64,000 bases of DNA from Chlorogloea purpurea SAG 13.99 (GCA_016903695.1 JADQBB010000014.1:1-64000); one strand, 5' to 3'. Shown: positions 9,372 to 18,371, counted from the first letter of the stretch. Program-made: numbers and translations. Notes: a model not told the origin generated them from the letters alone.

Positions 9372-9974
9372 ATGTCTTACGAACTTCCCCCCTTACCCTA
9401 CGATTACACGGCTTTAGAGCCGGTAATCTCGAAAAGTACCCTCGAATTCCATCACGATAAACACCACGCGGCTTACGTGAAAAACTTTAACGATGCCGTG
9501 AAAGATACCGAATTAGATTCTTTACCCATCGAACAAGTTATCGTCAAAATTGCCAACGATGCCACCAAAGCGGGCGTTTTCAACAACGCTGCCCAAGCGT
9601 GGAATCATACCTTTTATTGGAACTCCATGAAACCGGGCGGCGGCGGCACACCTAGCGGTGAATTAGCGGAGAAAATTAACGCCGATTTCGGTGGTTTCGA
9701 TAAGTTCGTCGAAGCTTTCAAAACCGCCGGGGCTACTCAATTCGGTAGCGGCTGGGCTTGGTTGGTTTATGACCACGGCAGCCTCAAAGTTACGAAAACC
9801 AGTAACGCCGATAATCCCCTCACCACAGGTCAAGTACCCTTGTTAACGATGGATGTGTGGGAACACGCTTACTATTTAGATTTTCAAAACCGTCGCCCGG
9901 ACTATATTAATGAGTTCCTCACCAAGTTAGTCAATTGGGATTTCGTGGCAACTAATTTAGCTTCTGCCGCTTAA
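9372..9974 (+). CDS. sodB: Iron superoxide dismutase
   Basis: Converts superoxide to hydrogen peroxide and oxygen in the cytosol. The 200-residue protein has the four metal ligands H27, H79, D161 and H165 (in the motif DVWEHAYY). Gln75 in AAQAWNH, together with the lack of a signal peptide, favours the iron form over the manganese form. The start is supported by an AGAGGA ribosome-binding site about 11 bases upstream. A hairpin follows the stop codon. Its own promoter should lie in the 170-bp region upstream. Confidence 0.95.
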   Translation: MSYELPPLPYDYTALEPVISKSTLEFHHDKHHAAYVKNFNDAVKDTELDSLPIEQVIVKIANDATKAGVFNNAAQAWNHTFYWNSMKPGGGGTPSGELAEKINADFGGFDKFVEAFKTAGATQFGSGWAWLVYDHGSLKVTKTSNADNPLTTGQVPLLTMDVWEHAYYLDFQNRRPDYINEFLTKLVNWDFVATNLASAA

Positions 9975-9983
9975 GGTTATCCA

Positions 9984-10015
9984 GGATGAGAGGATATTTA
10001 ACCCACTTCTCATCC
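9984..10015 (+). terminator. Probable terminator of sodB
   Basis: Inverted repeat GGATGAGA (9984-9991) and TCTCATCC (10008-10015) with a 16-nt loop, followed after a few bases by ATTTTTAT. It lies 10 bp behind the sodB stop codon and before mltA. The long loop makes it a moderate call. Confidence 0.5.
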
Positions 10016-10047
10016 CTGAATTTTTATCAGGTTAAACCCTCACCCCT

Positions 10048-11181
10048 ATGAGAAAAGTAGTTACTATCTTTCTCCTAACTTTAACTACGGTTCTCGCTAT
10101 CCCACCTCACCTCGCCGCCGGGGATACAGACTCTCCATTACAACCAATACCCGTCACGGATGTTAATGATGAGACGATAGGGAAAAATTGGGAGGAAAGA
10201 AAATCTTTAATAGCAGCGATCGATCATAGTATTAACTATTTGCGAACTTCTAGAGCAGCTAAAGCTTACGAGAATTATCGAGTTAAAAGTATATCCAGAG
10301 AAAGGGTATTAAAAAGTTTAATTAGATTCCGTTATTTATTACGCTCATCTCAAAGTAACGCTCAATTTCAACAAGCTGTAACTAGGGAGTTCGTTTTTTA
10401 TCGATCGTCGGGAGATGATGGACAGGGTAATGTGAAATTCACTGGCTATTTTGAACCCATATATAAAGCCAGTCGCAAACCTACCGCGGAGTATAAATAT
10501 CCCCTATATCGTAAACCGGCCAATTTCTCCGCTTGGTCTCAACCCCATCCCACACGCGCCGATTTAGAGGGAAATGATGGCTTATTGGGTAAGCAAAGTA
10601 TTCTTAAAGGCAATGAGTTAGTTTGGTTAAAAGACCGATTAGAAGCTTATCTAGTTCATGTACAGGGTTCGGCTAAATTATTATTACCCGAAGGCAAATT
10701 TATGAGCGTGGGTTTCGATGGTAATACTAATTATCCTTATCGCAGTATCGGTAAGGAGATGGTTAAAGATGGTTTATTTGGGCCGGAACAATTGACACTG
10801 CCGATGGTTCTGGATTACTTACGCACTCACCCCGAAGAGTTGCAAAATTATCTACCGAGGAACGATCGATTTATTTTCTTCCGGGAAACTCACGGCGCGC
10901 CGCCTACAGGTAGTATAGGCGTACCGGTGACGGCAGAGCGATCGATCGCCACGGATAAATCGATTATGCCACCAGGTGCGTTAGCCCTCATCCGTACAGA
11001 AATCCCCGATAAAAATCTTAAGCCGCAGTTAGTGAGTCGTTTCGTTTTAGACCAAGATACGGGCAGCGCTATTATCGGCCCGGGAAGAGTGGATATATTC
11101 ATGGGTACAGGAGAATTGGCGAAAGCGAGATCTGGATTGATCAACACTCCGGGGGAATTATATTATTTACTTTTAAAATAA
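10048..11181 (+). CDS. mltA: Membrane-bound or exported lytic murein transglycosylase MltA
   Basis: Cleaves peptidoglycan glycan strands with formation of 1,6-anhydromuramic acid, acting in the periplasm. The 377-residue protein has an N-terminal signal sequence (about 1-23), the MltA beta-barrel with FTGYFEP near residue 132 and KQSILKGNELVWLKD near 190, and the C-terminal 3D domain with DTGSAIIGPGRVDIFMGTG near 340-360, which carries the catalytic Asp residues. No lipobox cysteine is evident, so it may be periplasmic rather than lipid-anchored. It is convergent with phoH, with only two bases between the stops. Confidence 0.9.
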   Translation: MRKVVTIFLLTLTTVLAIPPHLAAGDTDSPLQPIPVTDVNDETIGKNWEERKSLIAAIDHSINYLRTSRAAKAYENYRVKSISRERVLKSLIRFRYLLRSSQSNAQFQQAVTREFVFYRSSGDDGQGNVKFTGYFEPIYKASRKPTAEYKYPLYRKPANFSAWSQPHPTRADLEGNDGLLGKQSILKGNELVWLKDRLEAYLVHVQGSAKLLLPEGKFMSVGFDGNTNYPYRSIGKEMVKDGLFGPEQLTLPMVLDYLRTHPEELQNYLPRNDRFIFFRETHGAPPTGSIGVPVTAERSIATDKSIMPPGALALIRTEIPDKNLKPQLVSRFVLDQDTGSAIIGPGRVDIFMGTGELAKARSGLINTPGELYYLLLK

Positions 11182-11183
11182 AG

Positions 11184-12143
11184 TTAAGAAGCGTCGTTAC
11201 GCTCGTAAGCTTCCACGATCCTCTGTACCACCGGATGACGTACCACATCCCCGGCGTTGAGATAACAAAAGGCGATTCCTTCCACCGATTTAAGAATTCT
11301 TTGAGCGACGGTCAACCCCGACTGCTGATTACTGGGTAAATCCGTCTGTGTCACATCCCCCGTCACCACCATGCGCGAACCGAAGCCGAGACGGGTTAAC
11401 ACCATTTTTAACTGGGCGGGCGTGGTATTTTGAGCCTCATCCACGATCACGAAAGCGTTACTAAGAGTTCTACCCCGCATATAAGCCAGAGGGGCCACTT
11501 CGATCTTACCCCGTTCCATCATATCGGGAATTTTCGCCGGGTCGATGAACTCGTAAAGAGCATCATAAAGGGGGCGCAGGAAAGGATCGACTTTCTGCTG
11601 TAAATCCCCTGGTAAAAAACCTAACTTTTCTCCAGCCTCTACGGCGGGGCGGGTTAAGATTATTTTTTCTACTTTATCTTCTAAAAGAGCCTGTACCGCC
11701 AATACCGCGGCCAGAAAGGTTTTTCCCGTACCGGCGGGGCCGATACAGAAAGTAATATCGTGACGTTGGATAGCTTGAATGTATTGCCGCTGGCGGAAAG
11801 TTTTCGCCCGTATCAGTTCACCCCGCCTGGTTTTGGCGAGGACGTTCTGCTGTAAAGCTTGATAATCTTCGTGTCTCCCCGTATCAACCGCCACGATCGC
11901 CGTGGATACATCCGCTTCGGCAATAGGTTTTCCCTCTTGCCAGAAAGGTTTCAGGGAACGCACGATCTTAACTGTACGTTCCACCGCGGCGGCTTGCCCG
12001 GAGATAAAGAGATCTTGCCCCCGTAACACGAGAGTTGCCCCGGTGTGACGGGAGAGATATTTCAGATTAGCTTCCCGATGACCGGCGAGAGCGATCGCAC
12101 TTTCTCCGGTGGGAAAGGAAACTGTTTCCGAGGCGGTAGTCAT
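11184..12143 (-). CDS. phoH: PhoH family ATPase
   Basis: A 319-residue protein with an N-terminal KH/R3H-like region (about 15-85) and a helicase-like ATPase core with Walker A GPAGTGKT near residue 138, a RPAVEAGEKLGFLPG motif, and Walker B VIVDEAQN near 235. This is the standard PhoH/YbeZ family linked to RNA metabolism and ribosome maturation. Its position 12 bp behind rplT in the rpmI-rplT-phoH run fits a translation-related role. Confidence 0.9.
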   Translation of the reverse strand: MTTASETVSFPTGESAIALAGHREANLKYLSRHTGATLVLRGQDLFISGQAAAVERTVKIVRSLKPFWQEGKPIAEADVSTAIVAVDTGRHEDYQALQQNVLAKTRRGELIRAKTFRQRQYIQAIQRHDITFCIGPAGTGKTFLAAVLAVQALLEDKVEKIILTRPAVEAGEKLGFLPGDLQQKVDPFLRPLYDALYEFIDPAKIPDMMERGKIEVAPLAYMRGRTLSNAFVIVDEAQNTTPAQLKMVLTRLGFGSRMVVTGDVTQTDLPSNQQSGLTVAQRILKSVEGIAFCYLNAGDVVRHPVVQRIVEAYERNDAS

Positions 12144-12155
12144 GCCTCTAACCTC

Positions 12156-12509
12156 TTATTTGACCGCTGTTGCCGCTTCCACAACCTTGGCGAAGGCGTT
12201 AGGATCGAGTACAGCTAAGTGGGCTAACATTTTCCGATTGATGAGAATATTGGCTTTTTTGAGCTGTCCCGTTAATTGGCTGTAGCTGATACCTTGTTGA
12301 CGCGCTGCCGCATTAATACGAGTGATCCACAGGCGACGGAAATCGCGTTTACGTTTGCGACGGTCTCTGTAGGAATTACGCAGGGCTTTCATTACCTGCT
12401 GGTTAGCGGTGCGGAAAAGGCGTGAGTGAGAACCTCTAAAGCCTTTAGCCAGTTTGAGAATTTTCTTCCGACGTTTGCGGGCTACATTGCCGCGTTTTAC
12501 CCTTGTCAT
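12156..12509 (-). CDS. rplT: 50S ribosomal protein L20
   Basis: A 117-residue highly basic protein with the L20 N-terminus [19 protein letters not shown] and the conserved [20 protein letters not shown] stretch. It binds 23S rRNA early in 50S assembly. It lies 15 bp behind rpmI and ahead of phoH. No infC gene is next to it within the window, so the usual infC-rpmI-rplT order is reduced to rpmI-rplT, as is common in cyanobacteria. Confidence 0.97.
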   Translation of the reverse strand: MTRVKRGNVARKRRKKILKLAKGFRGSHSRLFRTANQQVMKALRNSYRDRRKRKRDFRRLWITRINAAARQQGISYSQLTGQLKKANILINRKMLAHLAVLDPNAFAKVVEAATAVK

Positions 12510-12524
12510 AGCGATCCTTTATGT

Positions 12525-12728
12525 TTACAAATAAGGCAACATTAAACGTACTTCTTTCTCGTCCCGTTCGTCCACTAGAGCTAGGTTAGACAGACGACGA
12601 CGTTTCTGTTCAGAAGTTTTGTGATTTAGCAAGTGATTTTTAAAGGCTTTCCTGCGTAAGATTTTTTTGCCGCTACCCGTGGCGCGAAATCTTTTAGCGG
12701 CTGCCTTCCGAGTTTTTAGTTTCGGCAT
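12525..12728 (-). CDS. rpmI: 50S ribosomal protein L35
   Basis: A 67-residue basic protein starting [20 protein letters not shown] and containing the L35 signature [15 protein letters not shown]. It is the first gene of the rpmI-rplT-phoH operon. The promoter should lie in the 50-bp gap before the end of the broken hydrolase gene, or further upstream if transcription reads through. Confidence 0.97.
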   Translation of the reverse strand: MPKLKTRKAAAKRFRATGSGKKILRRKAFKNHLLNHKTSEQKRRRLSNLALVDERDEKEVRLMLPYL

Positions 12729-12781
12729 AACCCTAATTTTTATTAAATCGACACAATCGCTTATACTATCACAAAATGATG

Positions 12782-14074
12782 CTAGTTAGCAACGTTGGTT
12801 TTGAGTTCGGGAATATCACCGGGTCTAAAACGATTAACGATTATAGATTTTTACTAAATGTTCTGTGGCAGAGCGATCGAGCCAATAAATAGGTAAAGAG
12901 TCAGTACTAACATATTGCCAGAATTGAGGTTGGAGATAAATTTTATATTGGTCTTCTCTGGCTATGTAAACTTGTAAAAAAGCTGTGGCTTGAGTGTTTC
13001 CATAGGTCATAAAAATATCTGTATGATTTTGAGGTAAATTTTCCAAGCTATTCAGTAATCTAGAGAATTGAGAGTTAGATTCAGAAAGACGCAACTTAGT
13101 TCTAATCTACCTTGAAATTTTTCTTGGTTCCATTTTTCTAGCTCATCCAACAGGTAGCTGACATCTAAAGGACGATCGATAAACTCTTCCACGTTATATA
13201 ATTTTCTAGAGTAACCGCCTAGCATATCTTCCATTTGTTGATAATCACTACCAGGATGTTGAGGTATGGCGACTAAATAACCATAGGATGCTAATTGTTC
13301 ACCAAGGCTGCTAAAATCTTCTGGACGGGAACCTAAACCGTGAGAAACAATTACTACTGGAGTTTTCCCCTCTTTCCATTTTTGAGGCAGATAGACAAGA
13401 ACATAGAAAGAACGATCTTGTTTTCCGTCATAAAGTTGAAGTCGTTGAACAGACTTTACCCCATAGTCTCCCGGTTGCCTAATATCTTTGATCTTGGCAT
13501 AATCATTGGCGACATTTTGCCCTGCTTTTTCCCTAGAGATTGTTTTGCCATCGCTGATAATTGTCCGAGTCGCTAAATCGAGACGATTTTGATAATCTAG
13601 AAAACTGAAAATCTCTTTAATATTGAGTTGAACGTCAGTAGCTAGAAGATTTAAAACATTTAAGATACTCAACCCGTTTTCTTGATCCAAAGCAGCTTGT
13701 ACTAAAGCCCCACGTAATAAATATTTGCCATTTTTGCCACCGGGTAAAGAAACCATAACTCCAAGTCTTTCTAGAAATTGCTCCCCTGTAGGAGTATTGA
13801 GAAACCGAGATAGAGCGATGGGGTCAATATCATATTTAGTCACTATAGTTTTTCGTAGGTCTATTTTTTGCTGATTGGTTAAGCCCGTGATCTGCAAGTA
13901 AAAATCTAAGTCTTTATTAATAATATTATCTCTGGCAAAAGCTTCTAAGGATTCAACTTTTAGAGACATTTTTAAGGGAGAGTAAACGAAAAATATCTTT
14001 TCAGCGCCGCTAGCTGGCAATGAGGAAAATATCAAAGCGAGTAAACCCAAAAATGAAGAGGTAAAATTTTTCAT
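12782..14074 (-). pseudogene. Broken DUF1400 alpha/beta hydrolase
   Basis: The N-terminal part (14074 to 13052, 340 codons) has a signal peptide, a DUF1400-type helical region (about 25-190), and the start of an alpha/beta hydrolase fold with VVIVSHGLGSRPEDFSSLG. It runs to EKFQGRLEL and then goes out of frame. The C-terminal part (13094 to 12834) is in another frame and resembles the end of the same family (ATAFLQVYIAREDQYKIYL). The segment that should carry the nucleophile GHSxGG is missing. A 7-bp tandem duplication at 12829-12842 then cuts off a further 16 codons ending at 12782. Two lesions make the gene nonfunctional. Confidence 0.8.
12829..12842. repeat. 7-bp tandem duplication causing a frameshift
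   Basis: The unit AACGATT occurs twice in a row. Removing one copy restores, on the minus strand, a continuous reading frame from VKIYNR into [15 protein letters not shown] and a stop codon at 12782-12784. The homologous remnant near 15690 keeps the corresponding C-terminal frame (FRPADIPELK), supporting that this was coding. Confidence 0.75.
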
Positions 14075-14219
14075 GAATATTTTATCAATAACCGTGATCT
14101 AGATTTTATAATATTAATAGCAGTTTTCAAATGGTCGAAATATATCAGATGAATCTCAAATCCCATTTAATAAAGTTAACCCGCTGATTCACCCGTCCTG
14201 ATTCCCGCTTTAAATATCC

Positions 14220-15623
14220 ATGCCTTGGCAACAAATACTGATAGAGATTCTGAGTAAAGATATTTTTAAACTAGGAAGTTTATCGATTAACCTAGGATGG
14301 TTAATTAGTATATTCTGTTTGTTAATAATTACCACCCTTCTCAGTAACTTTTTGAAAAGACTTCTTAAAAATAGAATTTTGAAAGGTTTAGGATTACCAG
14401 AAGGCAGTCGAGAAGCAATATCTACCTTAAGTAGTTTGATCGCAGGAGCGATCGCTTATATTGTCATCTTGCAAATTATGGGTTTAAATCTTACCTCTAT
14501 AGCAGTGCTACTGGGGGGTTTGAGTGTCGGTATCGGTTTAGCTTTACAGGAGTTATCGAAGAACCTGATCAGTGGACTAACACTTCTGGTGGAACAAAAA
14601 TTAAAAGTTGGGGACTTTATCGAGTTTCAAAAAACGAAAGGGCATATTAAAGAAATTTCTTTTCGCTTCACCACCATTCGTACTTTGAACGGTTCAGAAT
14701 TAATCGTACCTAATACGATTCTCACGAGTAATTTGGTGGAGAATTGGCATTACACGCAGGCTAAAAATCGTCTTACTTTAGCGGTGAATGTATCTGCTGG
14801 AAGCGATCCTCTTTTAGTGACAGAAATTTTATTGCGATCGGCTTACATGGAACCGGCTGTGCTTCACGAGCCGCCACCCAAAGTAATTTTCACAAGTTTT
14901 GGCGAGGATTCCCTGAATTTTGAATTATGGGCTTGGTGTAGTGAAATAGAGCAAGCTATTTCCGTCAAAAGCTCTATTTATTTTCTTATCGAATATAACT
15001 TACGAAGCGAAGGGTTGAATATTTCTCGCCCTGAACGGGAGATATGGGTAAAATCCATCGATGACAGAAGTAAAGGAGACGAGCGACCCCAGATAGGCTA
15101 TCAATCCTCTCCCGTCTTCAAAATGTTACGAGAGGTTAGTTATTTTCAGGATTTTAATGAGTTGCAACTACGTTTTTTGATTGAAAAGGGTTTTCGTAAA
15201 CATCTTAATGATGGAGAAATTTTATTTCATAAAGGGGAGTCAGCGCATTTTTTTTGTATAGTTTTGCAGGGGCGTGTTGACGCTATTTATGAGATAGAAA
15301 AAATTAGTAGACAGATTTTCACTTTCAATCAAGGTCAATATTTTGGGGAGTTACCTTTAATGTTAGAAGTCCCGTATCCCACAACTATGATAGCAAGGGG
15401 AGAAACTATTTTATTCATGTTAAATACCCAAGGCTTTCGCTTACTTTTGACAACCTATCCAGAAATAGCTCAGAATATTGCTGTCGAATTAGCCAACCGT
15501 CAAGAAGAAATCAGTAGCTATGAGCAACAACTGAAAGAGATGGGTCTCTGGGATGAAGAAAGATTTAAAAATCCTGTACTTTGGATTAAAGATTGCTGGA
15601 AAAAATTATTCCATCTAGGCTAA
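14220..15623 (+). CDS. MscS-family mechanosensitive channel fused to a cyclic-nucleotide-binding-like domain
   Basis: A 467-residue membrane protein. Membrane helices lie at about 22-44 and 65-88. The pore helix is Gly/Ala-rich (about 93-130, LLGGLSVGIGLALQELSKN), followed by the MscS beta domain (LVPNTILTSNLVENW near 165) and a C-terminal CNBD jelly roll (about 305-430). This matches the bCNG type of channel found in cyanobacteria. In the phosphate-binding cassette the FGELPLML stretch is present, but the usual Arg of the PRxAT part is replaced (PYPTTM), so cAMP or cGMP binding is doubtful. It lies between two remnants of a hydrolase gene. Confidence 0.88.
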   Translation: MPWQQILIEILSKDIFKLGSLSINLGWLISIFCLLIITTLLSNFLKRLLKNRILKGLGLPEGSREAISTLSSLIAGAIAYIVILQIMGLNLTSIAVLLGGLSVGIGLALQELSKNLISGLTLLVEQKLKVGDFIEFQKTKGHIKEISFRFTTIRTLNGSELIVPNTILTSNLVENWHYTQAKNRLTLAVNVSAGSDPLLVTEILLRSAYMEPAVLHEPPPKVIFTSFGEDSLNFELWAWCSEIEQAISVKSSIYFLIEYNLRSEGLNISRPEREIWVKSIDDRSKGDERPQIGYQSSPVFKMLREVSYFQDFNELQLRFLIEKGFRKHLNDGEILFHKGESAHFFCIVLQGRVDAIYEIEKISRQIFTFNQGQYFGELPLMLEVPYPTTMIARGETILFMLNTQGFRLLLTTYPEIAQNIAVELANRQEEISSYEQQLKEMGLWDEERFKNPVLWIKDCWKKLFHLG

Positions 15624-15685
15624 TGAGCGGATGCGCCCTCAGCCCCGGCGTTGCCTTTACCGGCGAAAAATACCATCACGAAACC

Positions 15686-15853
15686 ATGCTAACTAGCAAG
15701 CTTGATTTTGAGTTCGGGAATATCCGCGGGTCTAAAACGCTAATTGTTCACCAAGGCTACTAAAATCTTGTGGACGAGAAGCTAAACCGTGAGAAACAAT
15801 TACTACCGGTGTTTTCCCATCTTTCCATTTTTGAGGCGCGTGGACAAGAACAT
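15686..15853 (-). pseudogene. Remnant of a second DUF1400 hydrolase copy
   Basis: Two blocks match the broken hydrolase at 12782-14074: 15686-15739 resembles 12779-12832 (the 3' end), and 15740-15853 resembles 13291-13404 (the segment with VVIVSHGL). The 458 bp between them in the first copy are absent here. On the minus strand the second block still reads VLVHAPQKWKDGKTPVVIVS. It therefore derives from a second gene copy that has lost most of its length. The rest of 15624-15932 shows no gene. Confidence 0.8.
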
Positions 15854-15932
15854 TTGAAGTTCACCGTACTCCTCACTACTGGTTTCTCATTTCTCCCGGT
15901 GTGGCACAATGGGAAAAACTATTAGTGAACCC

Positions 15933-16229
15933 ATGAGTCAATTGGAAAATCAGTTAGCGGCAGAATTAGCCGCAGTGGCATGGCGGGATTTGGTTTCCCA
16001 CGCTCGCCGAGACGCTTTAATCGTGGTGAGCGAGTCCCTAGATCTTTTAGAAGTGGGTTCTGCGATCGCCGGTGATCAAGTACCTTTAGTCCAAGATTGG
16101 ATCTCTTCAAAGTTAATTTTTAAACCCACTACCGAGGATCTCGGTAACTGGAATTTAACCCCCGATAAGCTTTTTAATACTTTAATCGTGCAACCCTTCG
16201 TTCTCGTGCAATTGCGGGATCAAATATAG
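15933..16229 (+). CDS. DUF2288 family protein
   Basis: A small soluble protein of 98 residues from the preferred ATG. It has the DUF2288 pattern ELAAVAWRDLVSHARRDALI, then VVSESLDLLEVGSAIAGDQV, then VQDWISSKLIFKPT. The function of the family is not known. An in-frame ATG at 15909 would add eight residues, but family members start close to the second methionine. The 3' end overlaps the convergent Rrf2 gene by 10 bp. Confidence 0.82.
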   Translation: MSQLENQLAAELAAVAWRDLVSHARRDALIVVSESLDLLEVGSAIAGDQVPLVQDWISSKLIFKPTTEDLGNWNLTPDKLFNTLIVQPFVLVQLRDQI

Positions 16230-16675
16230 TACATCATTCCCTGTTGCAAATAGGCGGCTCTCTTCTGGCATAAGTCGGCTAAGGTATATTTCTGGAGGAT
16301 ACTTTGAGCGGATAAGTTCGCTTCCTGCCAGGGAGAGCGAATTAATTTCATCTCCATCGTTAATTCTTGGTTCGTATCTTCCGCTTGTCGATCACCTTCG
16401 ATTAATGTCACCACATCCAAGATGGTGATCAGATGTGCTTCTTTGCTCAGAATGTAACCGCCCTTAGCCCCCCGCTGACTTTTTAAAATGCCTCCCCGCC
16501 GGAGATTGGCGAGGATTTGCTCTAGGTAACGTTCGGGAATCGGGTGTCTCGCTGTGATCTCCGCTACTGTCACGGGCGTAGTCGCTACCCTCTGACTAGC
16601 AATTTCTAACAAAGCTAGCAGGGCGTATTCCACCTTAGAAGGGAGTTCCAAAAGTAAGTAGTTTAGTCCTGTCAA
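16220..16675 (-). CDS. Rrf2 family transcriptional regulator
   Basis: A 151-residue regulator with the Rrf2 winged helix-turn-helix: LPSKVEYALLALLEIA near residues 11-26, then PERYLEQILANLRRGGILKSQRGAKGG territory near 47-73. It lacks the three-cysteine iron-sulfur cluster of IscR/NsrR and has only one cysteine (ADLCQKR), so it is closer to CymR-like forms that do not bind a cluster. The start is TTG at 16675, backed by AGGA seven bases upstream; an in-frame TTG at 16651 is the alternative. It is divergent from the Crp-family gene. Confidence 0.88.
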   Translation of the reverse strand: MTGLNYLLLELPSKVEYALLALLEIASQRVATTPVTVAEITARHPIPERYLEQILANLRRGGILKSQRGAKGGYILSKEAHLITILDVVTLIEGDRQAEDTNQELTMEMKLIRSPWQEANLSAQSILQKYTLADLCQKRAAYLQQGMMYYI

Positions 16676-16765
16676 GTTCTTTTCCTATAACTACGATCGC
16701 TTTTAATCACTTTATCTTGTTTTCGGACTCCGCAAGTCATCCGAAGGACGTGATTAAAATTACAT

Positions 16766-16777
16766 TTTATCGATAAA
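16766..16777. promoter_or_regulatory. Palindrome in the Rrf2/Crp divergent promoter region
   Basis: A perfect 12-bp palindrome TTTATCGATAAA, about 90 bp from the Rrf2 start and 113 bp from the Crp-family start. The core CGATAAAC (16771-16778) is identical to one arm of the inverted repeat upstream of sbpA at 19654-19679. It is a candidate operator shared by these genes, but short AT-rich palindromes also arise by chance. Confidence 0.4.
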
Positions 16778-16889
16778 CTTATTGTATTATTATATTTAGT
16801 TTCTTTTCAAGCAGTCGAAGAAAAGCGATGAATCATGATCAAACAATTCCTGCACGATCGGGGAATTTAACGACACACAGGAGCAACCA

Positions 16890-17465
16890 ATGACTTTCTT
16901 ACAGCAACATAAACCCCAACAGGCTTGGATATTTGAAAATCGGGCGCTGTTACCGATGAGACAGCAGAGTCTCTGGCAAATAGAAGCGGGCATAGTTCGA
17001 GCGATCACTTGGTTAGAAGACGGCACGATAATCGTTTTGGGTCTCTGGGGGCCTGGGGAAAGGTTGGGAAAACCGATAGCGCAAGTCGATCCTTATCAAA
17101 TCGAGTGCATGTCAGAAGTAAAAGCGATCGCCGTTCCCTTGGCCAATCCGCAACAGATTACAGATATGCTAACTCGCCATCTCAAACAAATGCAGGATTT
17201 AACCATCATCCGTAGTTATTCTAGAGTGGAGACAATGATGCTCAAACTACTGGCTTGGTTGGCCCGCCAATTCGGACAAGAAACTCAAACTGGACAATTA
17301 ATCAATCTCCGATTGACCCATCAGGACATAGCCGATTTATTGGGTACTACCAGAGTCACCATCACCCGCGCTCTCAATCAATTAGAGCAACAGGGCATGA
17401 TAGAACGCCTACCCCTACACCGTCTCGTTCTTAAAGAATGCGATACTTGGCATTACGAAATTTAG
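16890..17465 (+). CDS. Crp/Fnr family transcriptional regulator
   Basis: A 191-residue regulator with a shortened effector domain (about 1-105) and a C-terminal helix-turn-helix LTHQDIADLLGTTRVTITRA near residues 143-162. The start has a good AGGAG ribosome-binding site at 16879-16883. The effector domain lacks the full cAMP-binding cassette, so a different signal is expected. Closeness to sbpA and an Rrf2 gene suggests it could be the sulfur regulator CysR known from Synechococcus, but Crp-family specificity cannot be read by eye, so no symbol is given. Confidence 0.88.
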   Translation: MTFLQQHKPQQAWIFENRALLPMRQQSLWQIEAGIVRAITWLEDGTIIVLGLWGPGERLGKPIAQVDPYQIECMSEVKAIAVPLANPQQITDMLTRHLKQMQDLTIIRSYSRVETMMLKLLAWLARQFGQETQTGQLINLRLTHQDIADLLGTTRVTITRALNQLEQQGMIERLPLHRLVLKECDTWHYEI

Positions 17466-17483
17466 GGTTTCGAGCGATTTATG

Positions 17484-17501
17484 TTCCCGTTTTAACGGGA
17501 A
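17484..17501. terminator. Bidirectional terminator hairpin
   Basis: TTCCCGT (17484-17490) and ACGGGAA (17495-17501) form a perfect stem with a TTTA loop, followed by TTAAATTTT on the plus side. It sits between the convergent Crp-family gene and the glycosyltransferase-like gene, ending one base before the latter's stop codon. Confidence 0.6.
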
Positions 17502-18371
17502 TTAAATTTTGGAAACTATCAGCTCTAAATACTGTTTAGCGATATTAGAAATACTATAATCAGGAGCTTTAAAAATACAATTATTCCTGAGTCGATCGTA
17601 TAGATCATTATCTTCGTGTAAACGCTCTAACCATTTTTGACAATCATTATTATCCTCTACGAAAATTGTACATTCCGGCCCGATCTCCCAATAAGCTGGC
17701 TCTCGATTCGATATAGAGGGAACGGCGAAGCCGATACTATTGATCAACTTGAGGCCGGGATTGATTCTAACGTGTTCGGATACGGATTCCGATGTCACGG
17801 AAAAAGAAGCTCGCAAATTCAATAAAATAGTAGAATTCTGATAAACTTGCACGATTTCTTCCGTGGTTAATTCTTTACTGTTGTATATTTCTATCGGGAA
17901 ATTCAAATCCTGTGGTATCCATTCTGGTGAACCCATCCATACGGGTTTTCCCCGCACTCTCTTGGGATTGGGAAATCCAGAAAAATTACAGTGGTGGTGC
18001 GGTATTATATACGTCTTGCCGTAGGAATGAAATTTTTCATAACCCCCTTTGCTACTAACCAGATAATAATCGATAAAATTACGAGGGCAGTAATTATCAT
18101 GAATATCCCAGATGACGATACCCCGTTGGTGTAGCTTTTCTAGAGCTTCACTATCAAATAAAGGTTTAACACAGATGAAAATCTCTTTGCCCGCGGGAAT
18201 ATCATCGATCGAGTTAATGTCCGTCACGTGATCGCATCCGATAGCCTCGGCCACTTCTAGACAACGGACGCGAACGCTCGGGAAACGGGAGCGTCCGCCT
18301 ATAAACAAAACTTTTTCAAGAATCGAGCTGTTAAATTTTTGAAAAATTCTTTGGGTTAAAGGCCTTTTCAT
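17502..18371 (-). CDS. Putative GT-B-fold glycosyltransferase-like protein
   Basis: A 289-residue protein without signal peptide or membrane helix. The C-terminal half has features of family 1/4 glycosyltransferases: VYQNSTILLNLRAS near residue 181, then RINPGLKLINSIGFAVPSIS near 208, and an acidic EPAYWEIGPE stretch where such enzymes bind the sugar nucleotide. The N-terminal half is not recognisable. No other surface polysaccharide genes are adjacent. Substrate unknown; the call is by fold pattern only. Confidence 0.5.
   Translation of the reverse strand: MKRPLTQRIFQKFNSSILEKVLFIGGRSRFPSVRVRCLEVAEAIGCDHVTDINSIDDIPAGKEIFICVKPLFDSEALEKLHQRGIVIWDIHDNYCPRNFIDYYLVSSKGGYEKFHSYGKTYIIPHHHCNFSGFPNPKRVRGKPVWMGSPEWIPQDLNFPIEIYNSKELTTEEIVQVYQNSTILLNLRASFSVTSESVSEHVRINPGLKLINSIGFAVPSISNREPAYWEIGPECTIFVEDNNDCQKWLERLHEDNDLYDRLRNNCIFKAPDYSISNIAKQYLELIVSKI

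Noticed and set aside
15623-15763. A 46-codon frame overlapping the MscS stop codon by one base (TAATG)
   Set aside because: It runs across the junction of the two hydrolase remnant blocks on the opposite strand, so it is an accident of a decayed sequence.
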